A DNA stretch of 64,000 bases from Bdellovibrionales bacterium CG10_big_fil_rev_8_21_14_0_10_45_34 (lineage in GTDB: Bacteria; Bdellovibrionota; Bdellovibrionia; Bdellovibrionales; 1-14-0-10-45-34), in the NCBI GenBank assembly GCA_002778785.1, contig PEZS01000016.1:546-64545 (forward strand), written 5' to 3'. Of this stretch, positions 36,217 to 45,603 are shown one piece after another. The position numbers and the translations under genes were made by a program. The notes beneath the pieces are model-generated. The model searched no databases and was not told the DNA's origin. It saw only the letters and a program-made list of their open reading frames with translations. Every line of letters starts with the position of its first letter. Position 1 is the first letter of the stretch.

Positions 36217-37182
36217 TTGAATTCACCACTAGCTATTTTGTTCCCTGGGCAAGGCAGCCAAATCATCGGCATGGGTAAGTCTTTCTTCGAAGGTTCAAAC
36301 GCTGCCAAGCAGACCTTCGAAGAGGCCTCAGAAACACTTGGTTTTTCCGTTGAATCCCTCTGCTTTGAGGGCCCCGAAGACAAACTTGTTTTAACAGAAA
36401 ATACTCAGCCTGCTCTGCTGACAGTTAGCACTGCAATTATCCGGGCCATTCAAGAGAGCGGCTTGCCTCTTTCGGTGCGCTGCACACTGGGTCATAGCTT
36501 GGGCGAATACAGCTCATTGGTTTTTGCTGGCTCTTTAGGTTTTTCTGACGCTTTAAAAGCAGTCAGACTTAGAGGGCTAGCTATGCAGCGGGCCGTACCT
36601 GTGGGCGAGGGCTCTATGTTAGCAGTCTTAAAAGTAGAAGATGCAGATGTAGTGAAACTCTGCCAGTGGGCCAGTCTTGAATCTGGCGTTGGTTCGATGG
36701 AACCTGCCAACTTTAATGCACCAGGCCAAGTTGTTGTTAGTGGGTCCAAGCAAGCCATCGATTGGGTCACCAAGAATTGGAGCCAAGAGGCCTGCCCGCT
36801 TTCGTCAAAGCCGCGATTTATAGAGCTTAAGGTCTCCGCTCCATTTCATTCGTCACTTATGGCACCTGCGCAAAGAGAAATGGCAGAATTTCTTAGGAGT
36901 GTTGCCTTTGAGAATGCGAAGATTCCCGTCATTCAGAACGTCACAGCTAAAGCCACCCAAGACTCTTATGAGATTAAACGCAATATCATTGATCAGATTA
37001 CCGGGAGCGTGAAGTGGACGGCCTCTGTTAAGGCGGCTTTAGCTTTAGATGTACGAGCAGCCATCGAGGTCGGCCCCTCAAAAGTCCTCACGGGCTTATG
37101 GAAAAAAATTGACTCTGATGAGCGCCCGACTTTGAATATCGAAAATCTCAGTGATCTAGGGAAGCTGGAGGGTTTAGTTTGA
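36217..37182 (+). CDS. fabD: malonyl-CoA:ACP transacylase
   Basis: Transfers malonyl groups from CoA to acyl carrier protein. FPGQGSQ at the N-terminus, the active-site Ser in GHSLGEYSSL and His in SAPFHSSL are visible. TTG 36217 is chosen as start because GGGGGAAG lies 5 nt upstream; an earlier TTG at 36202 would be inside this sequence. The stop overlaps the fabG start. Confidence 0.93.
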   Translation: MNSPLAILFPGQGSQIIGMGKSFFEGSNAAKQTFEEASETLGFSVESLCFEGPEDKLVLTENTQPALLTVSTAIIRAIQESGLPLSVRCTLGHSLGEYSSLVFAGSLGFSDALKAVRLRGLAMQRAVPVGEGSMLAVLKVEDADVVKLCQWASLESGVGSMEPANFNAPGQVVVSGSKQAIDWVTKNWSQEACPLSSKPRFIELKVSAPFHSSLMAPAQREMAEFLRSVAFENAKIPVIQNVTAKATQDSYEIKRNIIDQITGSVKWTASVKAALALDVRAAIEVGPSKVLTGLWKKIDSDERPTLNIENLSDLGKLEGLV

Positions 37183-37919
37183 AGCTTTCGGGTAAAAAAA
37201 TCATTGTGACAGGCGGTAGCCGAGGAATCGGCGAAGGCATTGTCAGAGCACTTGCTCAAGCTGGAGCGAGGGTGGCGTTCACCTATTCGGCAAGCGAAGA
37301 GCGAGCAAACAAGATTTTTGAAGCGCTGCCAGGAGAGGGCCACGTGCTTACTAGGTGTGATGTCTCAGACCTAAGCTCTATCAACCAAGCTTTCGATCAC
37401 ATGATAAGTAAGCTTGAAGGAGTCGATGGTCTCGTCAATAACGCAGGGATCGCCAGAGACCAACTCTTCATTCGGATGAAAGATGAAGAAATAACGGATG
37501 TGCTTAATACAAATCTTTTAGGAGCCATGCGAACGACCCAAAAAGTTTTAAAGCCAATGATGAAGGCGAGATCAGGATCGATAATATTTATTTCAAGTAT
37601 TATTGGCCACACTGGCAATGCGGGTCAGGCGAACTACGCAGCTTCTAAAGCCGGAATGGTGGCCTTCTCTAAAAGCATTGCACAAGAAATGGCCTCTCGA
37701 AACATTCGGTCCAACTGCATAGCGCCTGGCTACATCGAAACAGAAATGACAGAAGCTTTAACTGAAGATCAACAACAGAAAGCGCTCGAAGGCGTCCCAC
37801 TAAAACGAATGGGAACGACCGAGGATATCGCTAAAAGTGTAGAATTTTTGTTGAGCGATGATTCAAGTTACATTACTGGCCAAACACTTCACGTGAATGG
37901 CGGATTATCAATGATATGA
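37179..37919 (+). CDS. fabG: 3-oxoacyl-ACP reductase
   Basis: NADPH-dependent reductase of the elongation cycle. Rossmann signature TGGSRGIG, NNAG, catalytic Ser in FISSIIG and YAASK (YxxxK) all visible. 246 residues. Start is TTG 37179, overlapping the fabD TGA, with CTGGAGGG upstream. Confidence 0.96.
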   Translation: MKLSGKKIIVTGGSRGIGEGIVRALAQAGARVAFTYSASEERANKIFEALPGEGHVLTRCDVSDLSSINQAFDHMISKLEGVDGLVNNAGIARDQLFIRMKDEEITDVLNTNLLGAMRTTQKVLKPMMKARSGSIIFISSIIGHTGNAGQANYAASKAGMVAFSKSIAQEMASRNIRSNCIAPGYIETEMTEALTEDQQQKALEGVPLKRMGTTEDIAKSVEFLLSDDSSYITGQTLHVNGGLSMI

Positions 37920-37961
37920 AAGGAACTAACAATGGAACTCAAGTCCCAGGAGGAAGGTAAA

Positions 37962-38201
37962 ATGGCGATTAATCCAAAAATCAAAGACATCATTGTGGAG
38001 CAGCTAGGAGTCGATGCCGAGCGAGTGAAGTCAGAGTCATCTTTTATTGATGACCTTGGCGCAGATAGCTTAGATATCGTAGAACTCGTTATGGCAATGG
38101 AAGAAGAGTTCGACCTTGAAATTCCTGATGAAGATGCTGAAAAGCTAAAAACGGTTCAAGATGTACAGAGTTACCTCGAATCGAAAGGCAAAGGAGCCTA
38201 A
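37962..38201 (+). CDS. acpP: acyl carrier protein
   Basis: A 79-residue acidic protein with the phosphopantetheine site DSL in [10 protein letters not shown] (Ser36). ATG 37962 has AGGAGGAAGG 4 nt upstream and is clearly the start. An in-frame ATG at 37932 would add ten residues not seen in the family. It carries acyl chains for the fab enzymes around it. Confidence 0.96.
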   Translation: MAINPKIKDIIVEQLGVDAERVKSESSFIDDLGADSLDIVELVMAMEEEFDLEIPDEDAEKLKTVQDVQSYLESKGKGA

Positions 38202-38203
38202 GG

Positions 38204-39463
38204 ATGTCCGCGAGCTTGACCCGCTCAAACGGAAGACGTCGGGTAGTTGTCACAGGAATTGGCACCATCTCGCCTCTTGGCATTGGTTCAGAGGCCACAT
38301 GGAAAGCTGCCCTAGAAGGACGATCCGGCGTTAGAAATATCACCAAGTTTGATGCTTCTCAGTTTGATGTGAGATTTGCGGGTGAGGTGGACGGTTTTCT
38401 TGCTACTAATTACATAGAACATAAAGAGGTCAAAAAAATGGACCTCTTTATTCAGTACGCAATTGCAGCGAGCCAGATGGCTGTTGAGCAATCCGGGCTC
38501 AGTGAATTTCATCAAATTGCAGAAAAAACCGGAGTCTTCGTAAGCACTGGTATAGGTGGACTACCCGGCATCGAGAGACAACATAGTATTTTAACTGAGA
38601 AGGGACCAGGCAGAGTCTCTCCGTTTTTTATCCCGATGGTGATCGGTAACCTTGCTAGTGGACAAATAGCGATACGATATGGCTTGAAGGGTCCCAATTT
38701 TTGCATCACTTCTGCGTGTGCTACCGGAGCCCATAGCATCGGCGAAGCCGCCAGGTATATCGCAGATGGAAAGTGCACTGTTATGTTGGCCGGTGGTGCA
38801 GAGTCAACCATTAGCCCTTTAGCTCTAGCCGGATTTGCTTCGATGCGAGCCCTTTCTACTCGCAATGATCAACCGCAAGCCGCAAGTCGACCGTTTGATC
38901 GCGACAGGGATGGTTTTGTTTTAGGAGAAGGGGCCTGCGTCTTAGTGCTTGAAGATCTCGAGCACGCTTTAGAGCGCGGAGCTAAAATCCTTGCAGAGCT
39001 TAAAGGTTACGCAGCGACGTGCGATGCTTATCACATGACGGCGCCGGACGGCGATGGTGGTTTTCGAGCGATGAGAGGTGCAATTGAAGATGCTGATTTA
39101 TCACCAAGTGATATTGGTTATGTAAATGCACATGGCACGAGCACGCCTGTCGGCGATGGCATGGAAGTCACATCAGTCAAAAGACTTTTAGAAAAGCACG
39201 CAGATAAAGTTTTGATGAGCAGTACAAAAAGTATGACGGGTCATTTGCTGGGTGCAGCGGGCGCACTCGAAACAGCTTTTTGTGTGTGGGCCATCAACGA
39301 CAATGTTGTGGCACCCACTATTAACCTTGATAACCCCAGCGAAGAATGTGATCTGAATCTTGTTCCGCACACTCCGGTTAAAGCATCTATCGAAAATGCC
39401 ATGAACAATAGTTTTGGTTTTGGCGGAACAAACGCCTCTTTGATTGTATCAAAATATCGTTGA
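38204..39463 (+). CDS. fabF: 3-oxoacyl-ACP synthase II (KAS II)
   Basis: Elongating condensing enzyme. Active-site Cys lies in TSACATGAHSIGE, and the two His in NAHGTSTPVGD and SMTGHLLGAAG. 419 residues, usual length. It begins 2 bp after acpP. Last gene of the fab operon, convergent with an antiporter gene 8 bp away. No clear terminator fits the gap. Confidence 0.96.
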   Translation: MSASLTRSNGRRRVVVTGIGTISPLGIGSEATWKAALEGRSGVRNITKFDASQFDVRFAGEVDGFLATNYIEHKEVKKMDLFIQYAIAASQMAVEQSGLSEFHQIAEKTGVFVSTGIGGLPGIERQHSILTEKGPGRVSPFFIPMVIGNLASGQIAIRYGLKGPNFCITSACATGAHSIGEAARYIADGKCTVMLAGGAESTISPLALAGFASMRALSTRNDQPQAASRPFDRDRDGFVLGEGACVLVLEDLEHALERGAKILAELKGYAATCDAYHMTAPDGDGGFRAMRGAIEDADLSPSDIGYVNAHGTSTPVGDGMEVTSVKRLLEKHADKVLMSSTKSMTGHLLGAAGALETAFCVWAINDNVVAPTINLDNPSEECDLNLVPHTPVKASIENAMNNSFGFGGTNASLIVSKYR

Positions 39464-39471
39464 AAGAATTG

Positions 39472-41682
39472 TTAATCTGATAGCTTTGCTAGTAGCTGAC
39501 TATCTCCAACTACCCACAGCACATCATTCGCTTCAATAACGAGCGAAGAATCTGGGTTAAGAATTCGCTTGCCCGATTTTTCCACTCCAACAACCAAACC
39601 ATTGAGAGCTTCTCGTAATCCAGAATCTCGGATCGACTTATTGGCATAGCTCATATGTGATTTAACAATCAAGGGTGCAAGCTCATATCTTGAGGGTAGT
39701 TCTAATGCTTGCGGACCAACAAGGGGCTCTACTTCAGTTTTGAAGTGCGAAATTTGCTCGTCAGTTCCAACCACCAGCAACAAGTCTTCCGGGAACAAGG
39801 CCACATTCCCGGCAGGAGCAGTCAACCTTTTACTACCCCTTTCAATAAGAACAATTGTTACGCCAAACCGTTCACGAATCTTTGCTTCTTCCAATTTTTT
39901 GCCAACAAGGGGCGAATCTGCCTGAACTTTAAGCTCGACTATGTGCGAGTCCCATGGGGCCAGTGCAGGTAAATCTTTATGAACTCCATTTTTGCTTTCA
40001 AGGTTCTCTACAAATCGGCTTTCAATCCAGTTATAGACCTTGGCAATATTAGCCGGCATAAGGTACCCGGCGACAATTGCAAATGCTAGCATCGTTGCCA
40101 ATGAAACCGAGGGCGGCAGAATAAAACTTGCAAGCACTGCTAGCAGGCCAACTGCATAAAACCAACTTACAAGGGTCAAAATAAAATACGGACTCAAATA
40201 CCTTTGAGCGCTTGATGGCAGTTGCTCACCTAAATCCAGCTTCACGCTAACTAAGGCCCAAAAAAATGGTGCTGATAACATAACAGCGCAGGCTAAGCCA
40301 ATTAGTTTTGCGGGCATTCCAACTATCATTTCGCTCTCTATCCAAGGGATAGCAGTCTGACTGACAAGCATAAATACCGCAATTATAATCACCGAGTTCA
40401 CAAGTACTCTGATAGAAACCCCTTTTACGTGTTCTTTCCAGCCGCGAGTTTGCCCAATCGTTAAAGTGGCTGTTTGAAACCCTGCAAGTCTTTGCAAAAG
40501 CTGATCTGGCAATACGCGCTCAACCCAATCAACGATGGAGTCGGAATATTTTATAAAATAGGGCGTCGTAAACGTGGTAATGGCTGAAACGCTTATCGCA
40601 ATCGGATACAAAAAGTCGCTGGTTACTTTTAAAGTCACACCCAGCGACGCTATAATGAACGAGAACTCTCCGATTTGCGCTAAACTAAGCCCTGCCTGAA
40701 CAGATCGCCTAAGCCCTTGGCCCGCCACCAGCGCGCCGAAAGTTGTCGTGGCAATTTTTCCGACTATTGTAACCAATGTGATGATGCAAATGGGCCAAAA
40801 ATACTCGAGCAAAATTCTTGGATCAACTAGCATACCTACCGAAACGAAGAATATAGCACCAAAGAAAGTTCTAATTGAAGAAGTGACCTTTTCAATGCGT
40901 TCTCCCTCTAGAGTTTCCGCAAAAAGGGAACCCACAATGAACGCCCCAAGGGCCGGCGAAAACCCCACTTTTGCTGCTATGACAACCATTAAAAAGCAGG
41001 CACTTAACGAGAGAACAAGTAGAGCTTCTTCTTGCAGCAAGTGCCGAGTTTTTTTAAGGACTGTTGGGATTATAACAATTCCAAGAACAAACCAAAGAAC
41101 GAGAAAAAAGATCAACTTTAGGACCGCATAGCCCATCTCTGCACCAGAGAAAGACTGACTGACTGCAACTGTAGACAAAATTACCATCAAGAGGATTGCA
41201 ACAAGATCTTCAACAATCAAAACACCAAATACGAGACCAACAAAACCCCTCGTTTTCATTTGAAGTTCTTCGAGTGCCCGCACGATGATTGTCGTCGACG
41301 AGATAGCTAAAATTCCGCCCAAGTAAAGGCTGTCGATTCGGCCCCAACCAAAGAGCTGCCCGACTAAAAAACCGACCCCCATCATTCCGGTTATTTCTAT
41401 AAAAGTTGTAATTGATGATGAAGTTCCAACACTCGCTAGTTTTTTGAAACTAAATTCGAGGCCAAGGCCAAACAGAAGAAAGATCACTCCCATCTCAGCC
41501 CAAACCTTTATATTCTCAACTTCCACTACATTTGGTAGCCACTCAAAATGGGGGCCCACGAGAAAACCCGCAATAATGTAGCCTAGTACAACCGGTTGGC
41601 CGATCGATTTAAAAAGTAGATTCATAATACCGGCTACAGCCAGAATTATTGCTAAATCTTGAATCAACTGCGGAAGATGCAT
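39472..41682 (-). CDS. CPA2 monovalent cation:proton antiporter (KefB-like) with two TrkA-C domains
   Basis: 736 residues. About 12 membrane helices of the Na+/H+ exchanger fold (residues about 1-390, including QPVVLGYIIAGFLVGP and FSPALGAFIVGSLFAETLEG), a second hydrophobic stretch (about 420-560), then two TrkA-C (RCK_C) regulatory domains (about 590-660 and 670-736). It probably exchanges K+ or Na+ for protons. No RCK_N nucleotide-binding domain lies between, unlike KefB/KefC. A second gene of identical layout is at 51742-53940. Confidence 0.88.
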   Translation of the reverse strand: MHLPQLIQDLAIILAVAGIMNLLFKSIGQPVVLGYIIAGFLVGPHFEWLPNVVEVENIKVWAEMGVIFLLFGLGLEFSFKKLASVGTSSSITTFIEITGMMGVGFLVGQLFGWGRIDSLYLGGILAISSTTIIVRALEELQMKTRGFVGLVFGVLIVEDLVAILLMVILSTVAVSQSFSGAEMGYAVLKLIFFLVLWFVLGIVIIPTVLKKTRHLLQEEALLVLSLSACFLMVVIAAKVGFSPALGAFIVGSLFAETLEGERIEKVTSSIRTFFGAIFFVSVGMLVDPRILLEYFWPICIITLVTIVGKIATTTFGALVAGQGLRRSVQAGLSLAQIGEFSFIIASLGVTLKVTSDFLYPIAISVSAITTFTTPYFIKYSDSIVDWVERVLPDQLLQRLAGFQTATLTIGQTRGWKEHVKGVSIRVLVNSVIIIAVFMLVSQTAIPWIESEMIVGMPAKLIGLACAVMLSAPFFWALVSVKLDLGEQLPSSAQRYLSPYFILTLVSWFYAVGLLAVLASFILPPSVSLATMLAFAIVAGYLMPANIAKVYNWIESRFVENLESKNGVHKDLPALAPWDSHIVELKVQADSPLVGKKLEEAKIRERFGVTIVLIERGSKRLTAPAGNVALFPEDLLLVVGTDEQISHFKTEVEPLVGPQALELPSRYELAPLIVKSHMSYANKSIRDSGLREALNGLVVGVEKSGKRILNPDSSLVIEANDVLWVVGDSQLLAKLSD

Positions 41683-41688
41683 ATTTTT

Positions 41689-42471
41689 TTAGTTCAACTT
41701 ATGAGGGCAAGATTGTGATTCTATACTGCCAATCCGAATTTGGTTCACACGTGAAACATCTCTGTTGGTTGAGGACTGAGCCAAATAAAGCTCCAATTCG
41801 CCCCTTCTGCAATCATAGGCTGTCATCCCAACCTGCACAATTGGTGTACAGGGGCCAAATGCAGAAATCATTTTCGAAAGTGGGGAATTTTTGTCGATAC
41901 TGACATTGTTTACCGAAATCTTCTTAGCTTTTGTTTTATCAAGTTCGAGCCATATATCAACAACTTCATCGTGGCAAAAGACCACATTCAAACCGTCAAA
42001 CTCAAAATTACCAGTCGGACCCTGCCCATTCGCAGGTGGCGTGCGTTTGTAAATTCCTCTCTTATACTTCCCAACTAAAGTGGGGACAGTATCTCGAAAA
42101 GAAGCCCGGTCTATAGAATCCCCTGGCTCTATAACCACCACATCGGGAAGCTTCGTCAAGGTGCTAGAAATGCCGGAGGCTGGGCTTACCGAATCGGCGG
42201 CCTGTCGCTGTTGCGAACTAACCGGCGACCCAGAATCCTGGCCCAAAGAAACAGAATTTACCTCTGCCTCGTTTTGGCCGCTGCTGGGCTTCCTAGATAC
42301 CACCATTTGATCTGCGCCAGATAGTGACAATGCCAACTTAGAGTCATCATTGTGTTGCTGAGACTTTGGAGAAGATCCACACCCCAACAAAATCGCGACT
42401 AAGCAGATGTAAATGAAACAAAAAGCCCTACTTATAGAGGAGGGTACTGTTGAAAGGCTTGAAGCGTGCAT
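41689..42471 (-). CDS. hypothetical lipoprotein
   Basis: A 260-residue protein with a signal ending in the lipobox ILLGC. After a Ser/Gln-rich linker of about 90 residues comes a compact C-terminal domain with four Cys (FCHDEVV, FGPCTPIV, YDCRRGE and a final SC). I do not recognise the family. It is immediately upstream of the antiporter gene (6 bp), so cotranscription is likely. Confidence 0.6.
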   Translation of the reverse strand: MHASSLSTVPSSISRAFCFIYICLVAILLGCGSSPKSQQHNDDSKLALSLSGADQMVVSRKPSSGQNEAEVNSVSLGQDSGSPVSSQQRQAADSVSPASGISSTLTKLPDVVVIEPGDSIDRASFRDTVPTLVGKYKRGIYKRTPPANGQGPTGNFEFDGLNVVFCHDEVVDIWLELDKTKAKKISVNNVSIDKNSPLSKMISAFGPCTPIVQVGMTAYDCRRGELELYLAQSSTNRDVSRVNQIRIGSIESQSCPHKLN

Positions 42472-42797
42472 GGATTTCTCCTTCTCAAAGTAGGCGATTG
42501 TTTTTTTAGCTCATTCTGCAATTTAGGTGCCTCCGACAAAAGAGCAAGCTATTTTAACAGCAAAGAACTGCTCTCAACGCAGGAATCAGCATTGGCTCAA
42601 AGATGATTGTTAATTCAGCCTCAGGTATCGAGCGTTTACCGGTTGCTGAGCTTTTAAATGAGGTTCTTACAGCAGAATTTCGAGTGTTTAATCAGGTTCT
42701 CAAAATAAATTCTTGAGCGTAAATGAGACTCTTATAGCAGAATTTCGCCTGACATTTAGAAGCGAGGGTCATAGGCTCGAAGCTTAAAAGGAATGTT
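42472..42797. other. gene-free interval upstream of rpiB
   Basis: 326 bp between divergent genes. It contains two imperfect 27-bp direct repeats (described separately) close to rpiB, and AT-rich sequence. No small open frame stands out. Promoters for both directions must lie here, but none matches the consensus well. Confidence 0.45.
42656..42747 (+). repeat. pair of 27-bp direct repeats upstream of rpiB
   Basis: Copies at 42656-42682 and 42721-42747 share AAATGAG, TCTTA and AGCAGAATTTCG in order, differing at three positions. Their starts are 65 bp apart, about six helical turns. The second ends 51 bp before the rpiB ATG, a typical place for a regulator site. Confidence 0.8.
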
Positions 42798-43229
42798 ATG
42801 AAATACCTCTATGTTGGCGCCGATCATGCTGGGTTTGCGCTAAAGTCCGAACTTGTTTCGTATTTAAATAGCGCTGGCTCTTCGTTGAACCTCAAGATTG
42901 TTGATTTGGGCACGAATAATTCAGACTCCGTTGATTATCCTGATTTCGCCGAAAAAGTTGCACAAAGTGTTGGGGTAAATGCCTTCGGCCTACTCATTTG
43001 CGGAAGTGGTCAAGGAATGGCGATTAAAGCCAATCGATATGGCCATGTCCGCGCCGCCCTATGCTGGTCGGTCGAAATCGCCGAGTTGGCCCGAAAACAC
43101 AACAATGCGAACGTACTTTGCCTGCCCGGCCGCTTTGTATCAACTGATTTGGCCAAAGAGATACTTCAAGTTTTTTTACACACGGACTTCGAAGGCGGAA
43201 GACACGCAAAAAGAGTCGACAAACTTTAG
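42798..43229 (+). CDS. rpiB: ribose-5-phosphate isomerase B
   Basis: A 143-residue protein interconverting ribose 5-phosphate and ribulose 5-phosphate. GADHAGF at the N-terminus, the catalytic Cys in CGSGQGMAIKANR and the HNNANVLCLPGR segment are diagnostic. ATG behind AAAGGAA. It precedes glyA, an arrangement found in many bacteria. Confidence 0.93.
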   Translation: MKYLYVGADHAGFALKSELVSYLNSAGSSLNLKIVDLGTNNSDSVDYPDFAEKVAQSVGVNAFGLLICGSGQGMAIKANRYGHVRAALCWSVEIAELARKHNNANVLCLPGRFVSTDLAKEILQVFLHTDFEGGRHAKRVDKL

Positions 43230-43390
43230 TGGAGTTATTTTGAGGTTAAGACCATTTCTTCTTTAGTTGCACACAAAAATAAAGGCGAAAAATAACGACG
43301 CGTAAACATAGTGTTTTTTCTTGAAAAATCAATCAACTGAGAGTGAGTAATGTTGTAACTACCTACTCTGAAGGTAAAGAAAGGCTGTCT

Positions 43391-44629
43391 ATGATTAAGT
43401 TAAGTGATGCGGATTCAGAAATATTTCAAATCATCCAAAAAGAGACCGAGAGGCAAGAATACGGCTTAGAAATGATAGCCTCCGAGAATTATGCCTCTCG
43501 CGCGGTCATGGAAGCGCAGGGTTCGATACTTACAAATAAATATGCTGAAGGGTATCCGGGCAAACGCTATTACGGCGGTTGTCACTTTGTCGATCAAGCT
43601 GAGAGTTTGGCTATTTCGAGGGCCTGCGAATTGTTTGGGGCTGAAGCGGCTAACGTTCAACCGCACTCTGGGTCACAGGCCAACATGGCCGTGTACTTAG
43701 CGTGTTTAAAAGCTGGGGACTCTATTTTAGGAATGGACCTTTCTCACGGCGGTCACCTCACCCACGGATCACCCGTCAACTTTAGCGGGCTTTTGTTCAG
43801 GGCCCATGGCTATCAACTTCATCCTGAAACTCACCTTATTGATTACGACTTGGTCAGAAAATTGGCAAAAGAACATCAGCCAAAAATGATCATTGCTGGC
43901 TACAGCGCTTACCCAAGAAAACTTGATTTCGCTGCCTTCAAAAGTATCGCTGAAGAAGCCGGAGCAAAACTTCTCGTCGACATGGCACACTTTGCAGGCC
44001 TCGTGGCGACTGGGCATCACGAATCACCAGTCGGTTACGCCGATTATGTGACATCAACAACTCATAAGACTTTGCGCGGCCCGCGAGGAGGATTGATTCT
44101 GACCTCTCAGGATAACCTTAAGAGCATCAATTCAAAAATATTTCCTGGCATTCAAGGGGGTCCTCTTGAGCATGTGATTGCTGCCAAAGCAGTTGCCTTT
44201 AAAGAGGCATTGAGTCCGGCTTTTAAAGAATACATTGGCCAAGTCGTCAAAAATTCGAAAGTCCTCGCAGAAGCATTGATGGCGGAGGGTTTAAATCTTG
44301 TCACAGGAGGCACCGACAATCACCTTGTGCTCGTCGATCTCTCAGATACAGAGGTGACTGGGAAGCTAGCCGAAGAGAGTCTCGACCGCGCGGGAATTAC
44401 GGTAAATAAAAATACCGTGCCCAACGAGAAGCGCAGTCCATTTGTTACTAGCGGCGTGCGAATAGGCACCCCCGCCTTAACCACTCGCGGGTTTAAAGAA
44501 GAAGAAATGAAACAAGTGGCGCGATGGATCGCCGAGGTTCTTCGAAAACCTCAAGACGACTCGCTGTTAGAATCGATTCGCTTAAAAGTTAAAGAGATCT
44601 GCACAAAGTTCCCTATATATCGCGAATAA
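43391..44629 (+). CDS. glyA: serine hydroxymethyltransferase
   Basis: PLP enzyme exchanging serine and glycine with tetrahydrofolate one-carbon units. The PLP Lys lies in [22 protein letters not shown] and [12 protein letters not shown] are family blocks. ATG 43391 is preferred (GAAAGG 6 nt upstream, 412 residues); GTG 43343 would add 16 residues. It is followed by a strong terminator. Confidence 0.96.
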   Translation: MIKLSDADSEIFQIIQKETERQEYGLEMIASENYASRAVMEAQGSILTNKYAEGYPGKRYYGGCHFVDQAESLAISRACELFGAEAANVQPHSGSQANMAVYLACLKAGDSILGMDLSHGGHLTHGSPVNFSGLLFRAHGYQLHPETHLIDYDLVRKLAKEHQPKMIIAGYSAYPRKLDFAAFKSIAEEAGAKLLVDMAHFAGLVATGHHESPVGYADYVTSTTHKTLRGPRGGLILTSQDNLKSINSKIFPGIQGGPLEHVIAAKAVAFKEALSPAFKEYIGQVVKNSKVLAEALMAEGLNLVTGGTDNHLVLVDLSDTEVTGKLAEESLDRAGITVNKNTVPNEKRSPFVTSGVRIGTPALTTRGFKEEEMKQVARWIAEVLRKPQDDSLLESIRLKVKEICTKFPIYRE

Positions 44630-44630
44630 A

Positions 44631-44658
44631 AAAAAGCGAGAACATTGTCTCGCTTTTT
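44631..44658. terminator. bidirectional rho-independent terminator after glyA
   Basis: AAAAAGCGAGA (44631-44641) pairs perfectly with TCTCGCTTTTT (44648-44658) around a six-base loop. Both strands end in a T-run, serving glyA on plus and the lipoprotein gene on minus. Confidence 0.92.
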
Positions 44659-44685
44659 GATATTAAGTGAAAAAATACACGGTAA

Positions 44686-45309
44686 TTAGTACGAGTATCT
44701 ACGGTAGATTTTGACTTCAGGTCCGATTCTACCAAGACCTGGGCAGATGGTTCCGTTTGGCTCGGTCTGGGTAAGCGTCAGCCCGCTCATGTCAAGGTGA
44801 AGTGACGTGTTGCTTGCCGTAGGCACTGTTTGAATGCCACCTTGAAGTCCATTTGAGCACCCAAGCACAGGGCTTGAAGCCCAACAGTTTCCTGAACACA
44901 TATCTGTCATGTAGGTTTGCGTGAGCTGAAGGGATCCATGCGCACCAAATTGCAAGACCTGGCCTTCAAAGTCGCGACTGCAATGACTCCTTCGATCTTG
45001 AAGTGAATCGATAACGTAACCATTTTGTATTTGCTTGATTCCAATAATGTCATAGCCCTGTTGGCCTTGTTGAGAATTAAGGCCAGAAACCAATCCCACT
45101 GGTTGCCCACCACAGGTGACCGACTGCAAAGCCCAGTTTCCGTTGAGGGCTTGTGGGTTTATGACTTGCTGTTGCTCATTTTCTCTATCTGGACAAGCCG
45201 TCAAAGTAAGTAGCCCCGCCGCAAGAATTAAGCTTTTTAGCACTGGCCTTACCACCTTTTGAGCTCGGCGGTATCCGGTCGCAATGTTTTTAATCTGTGT
45301 TCGCCCCAT
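44686..45309 (-). CDS. hypothetical lipoprotein
   Basis: A 207-residue protein. A long basic N-terminus precedes a hydrophobic stretch ending in lipobox LTAC. The start at ATG 45309 is supported by AGGAG about 9 nt upstream. The mature part starts with GNWALQSVTCGG, similar in style to lipocalin-like domains, and has several Cys that could form disulfides. Not recognised further. Confidence 0.6.
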   Translation of the reverse strand: MGRTQIKNIATGYRRAQKVVRPVLKSLILAAGLLTLTACPDRENEQQQVINPQALNGNWALQSVTCGGQPVGLVSGLNSQQGQQGYDIIGIKQIQNGYVIDSLQDRRSHCSRDFEGQVLQFGAHGSLQLTQTYMTDMCSGNCWASSPVLGCSNGLQGGIQTVPTASNTSLHLDMSGLTLTQTEPNGTICPGLGRIGPEVKIYRRYSY

Positions 45310-45391
45310 AAGTTTCTCTCCTACTTGTAGAATTTACAGAGCAGGATCTATGCCACGCCTGGCCTATGGTTTATTTGAGTTTGAGCTCAGC

Positions 45392-45428
45392 GGCTGATTG
45401 ATCCGAGAGCAGATCAGTGCCTTTTTTT
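45392..45428 (+). terminator. orphan terminator-like hairpin on plus strand
   Basis: GGCTGAT pairs with ATCAGTGCC with a two-base bulge, followed by seven T at 45422-45428. The genes on both sides are on the minus strand, so it does not end a known gene. A short plus-strand RNA could end here. Confidence 0.35.
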
Positions 45429-45603
45429 GTCCTTAGGTTACCAAATCACGAACTGAGCGCAGTTTAAAGTCTGAAGGAGCTACGTATCGGTATTCGTCTG
45501 GGTTAGTTCTATTACACCCAACTCCACCCAGTAAGGCCTGTTTTTGGGGGTCGCGTTTAGAGCTAAACGTATCGATAAACGTGGTGAACGAACGCATTAA
45601 AGT

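Noticed and set aside
42472-42797. Riboswitch or c-di-GMP-type RNA before rpiB/glyA
   Set aside because: No conserved riboswitch blocks were seen; only the 27-bp direct repeats stand out.
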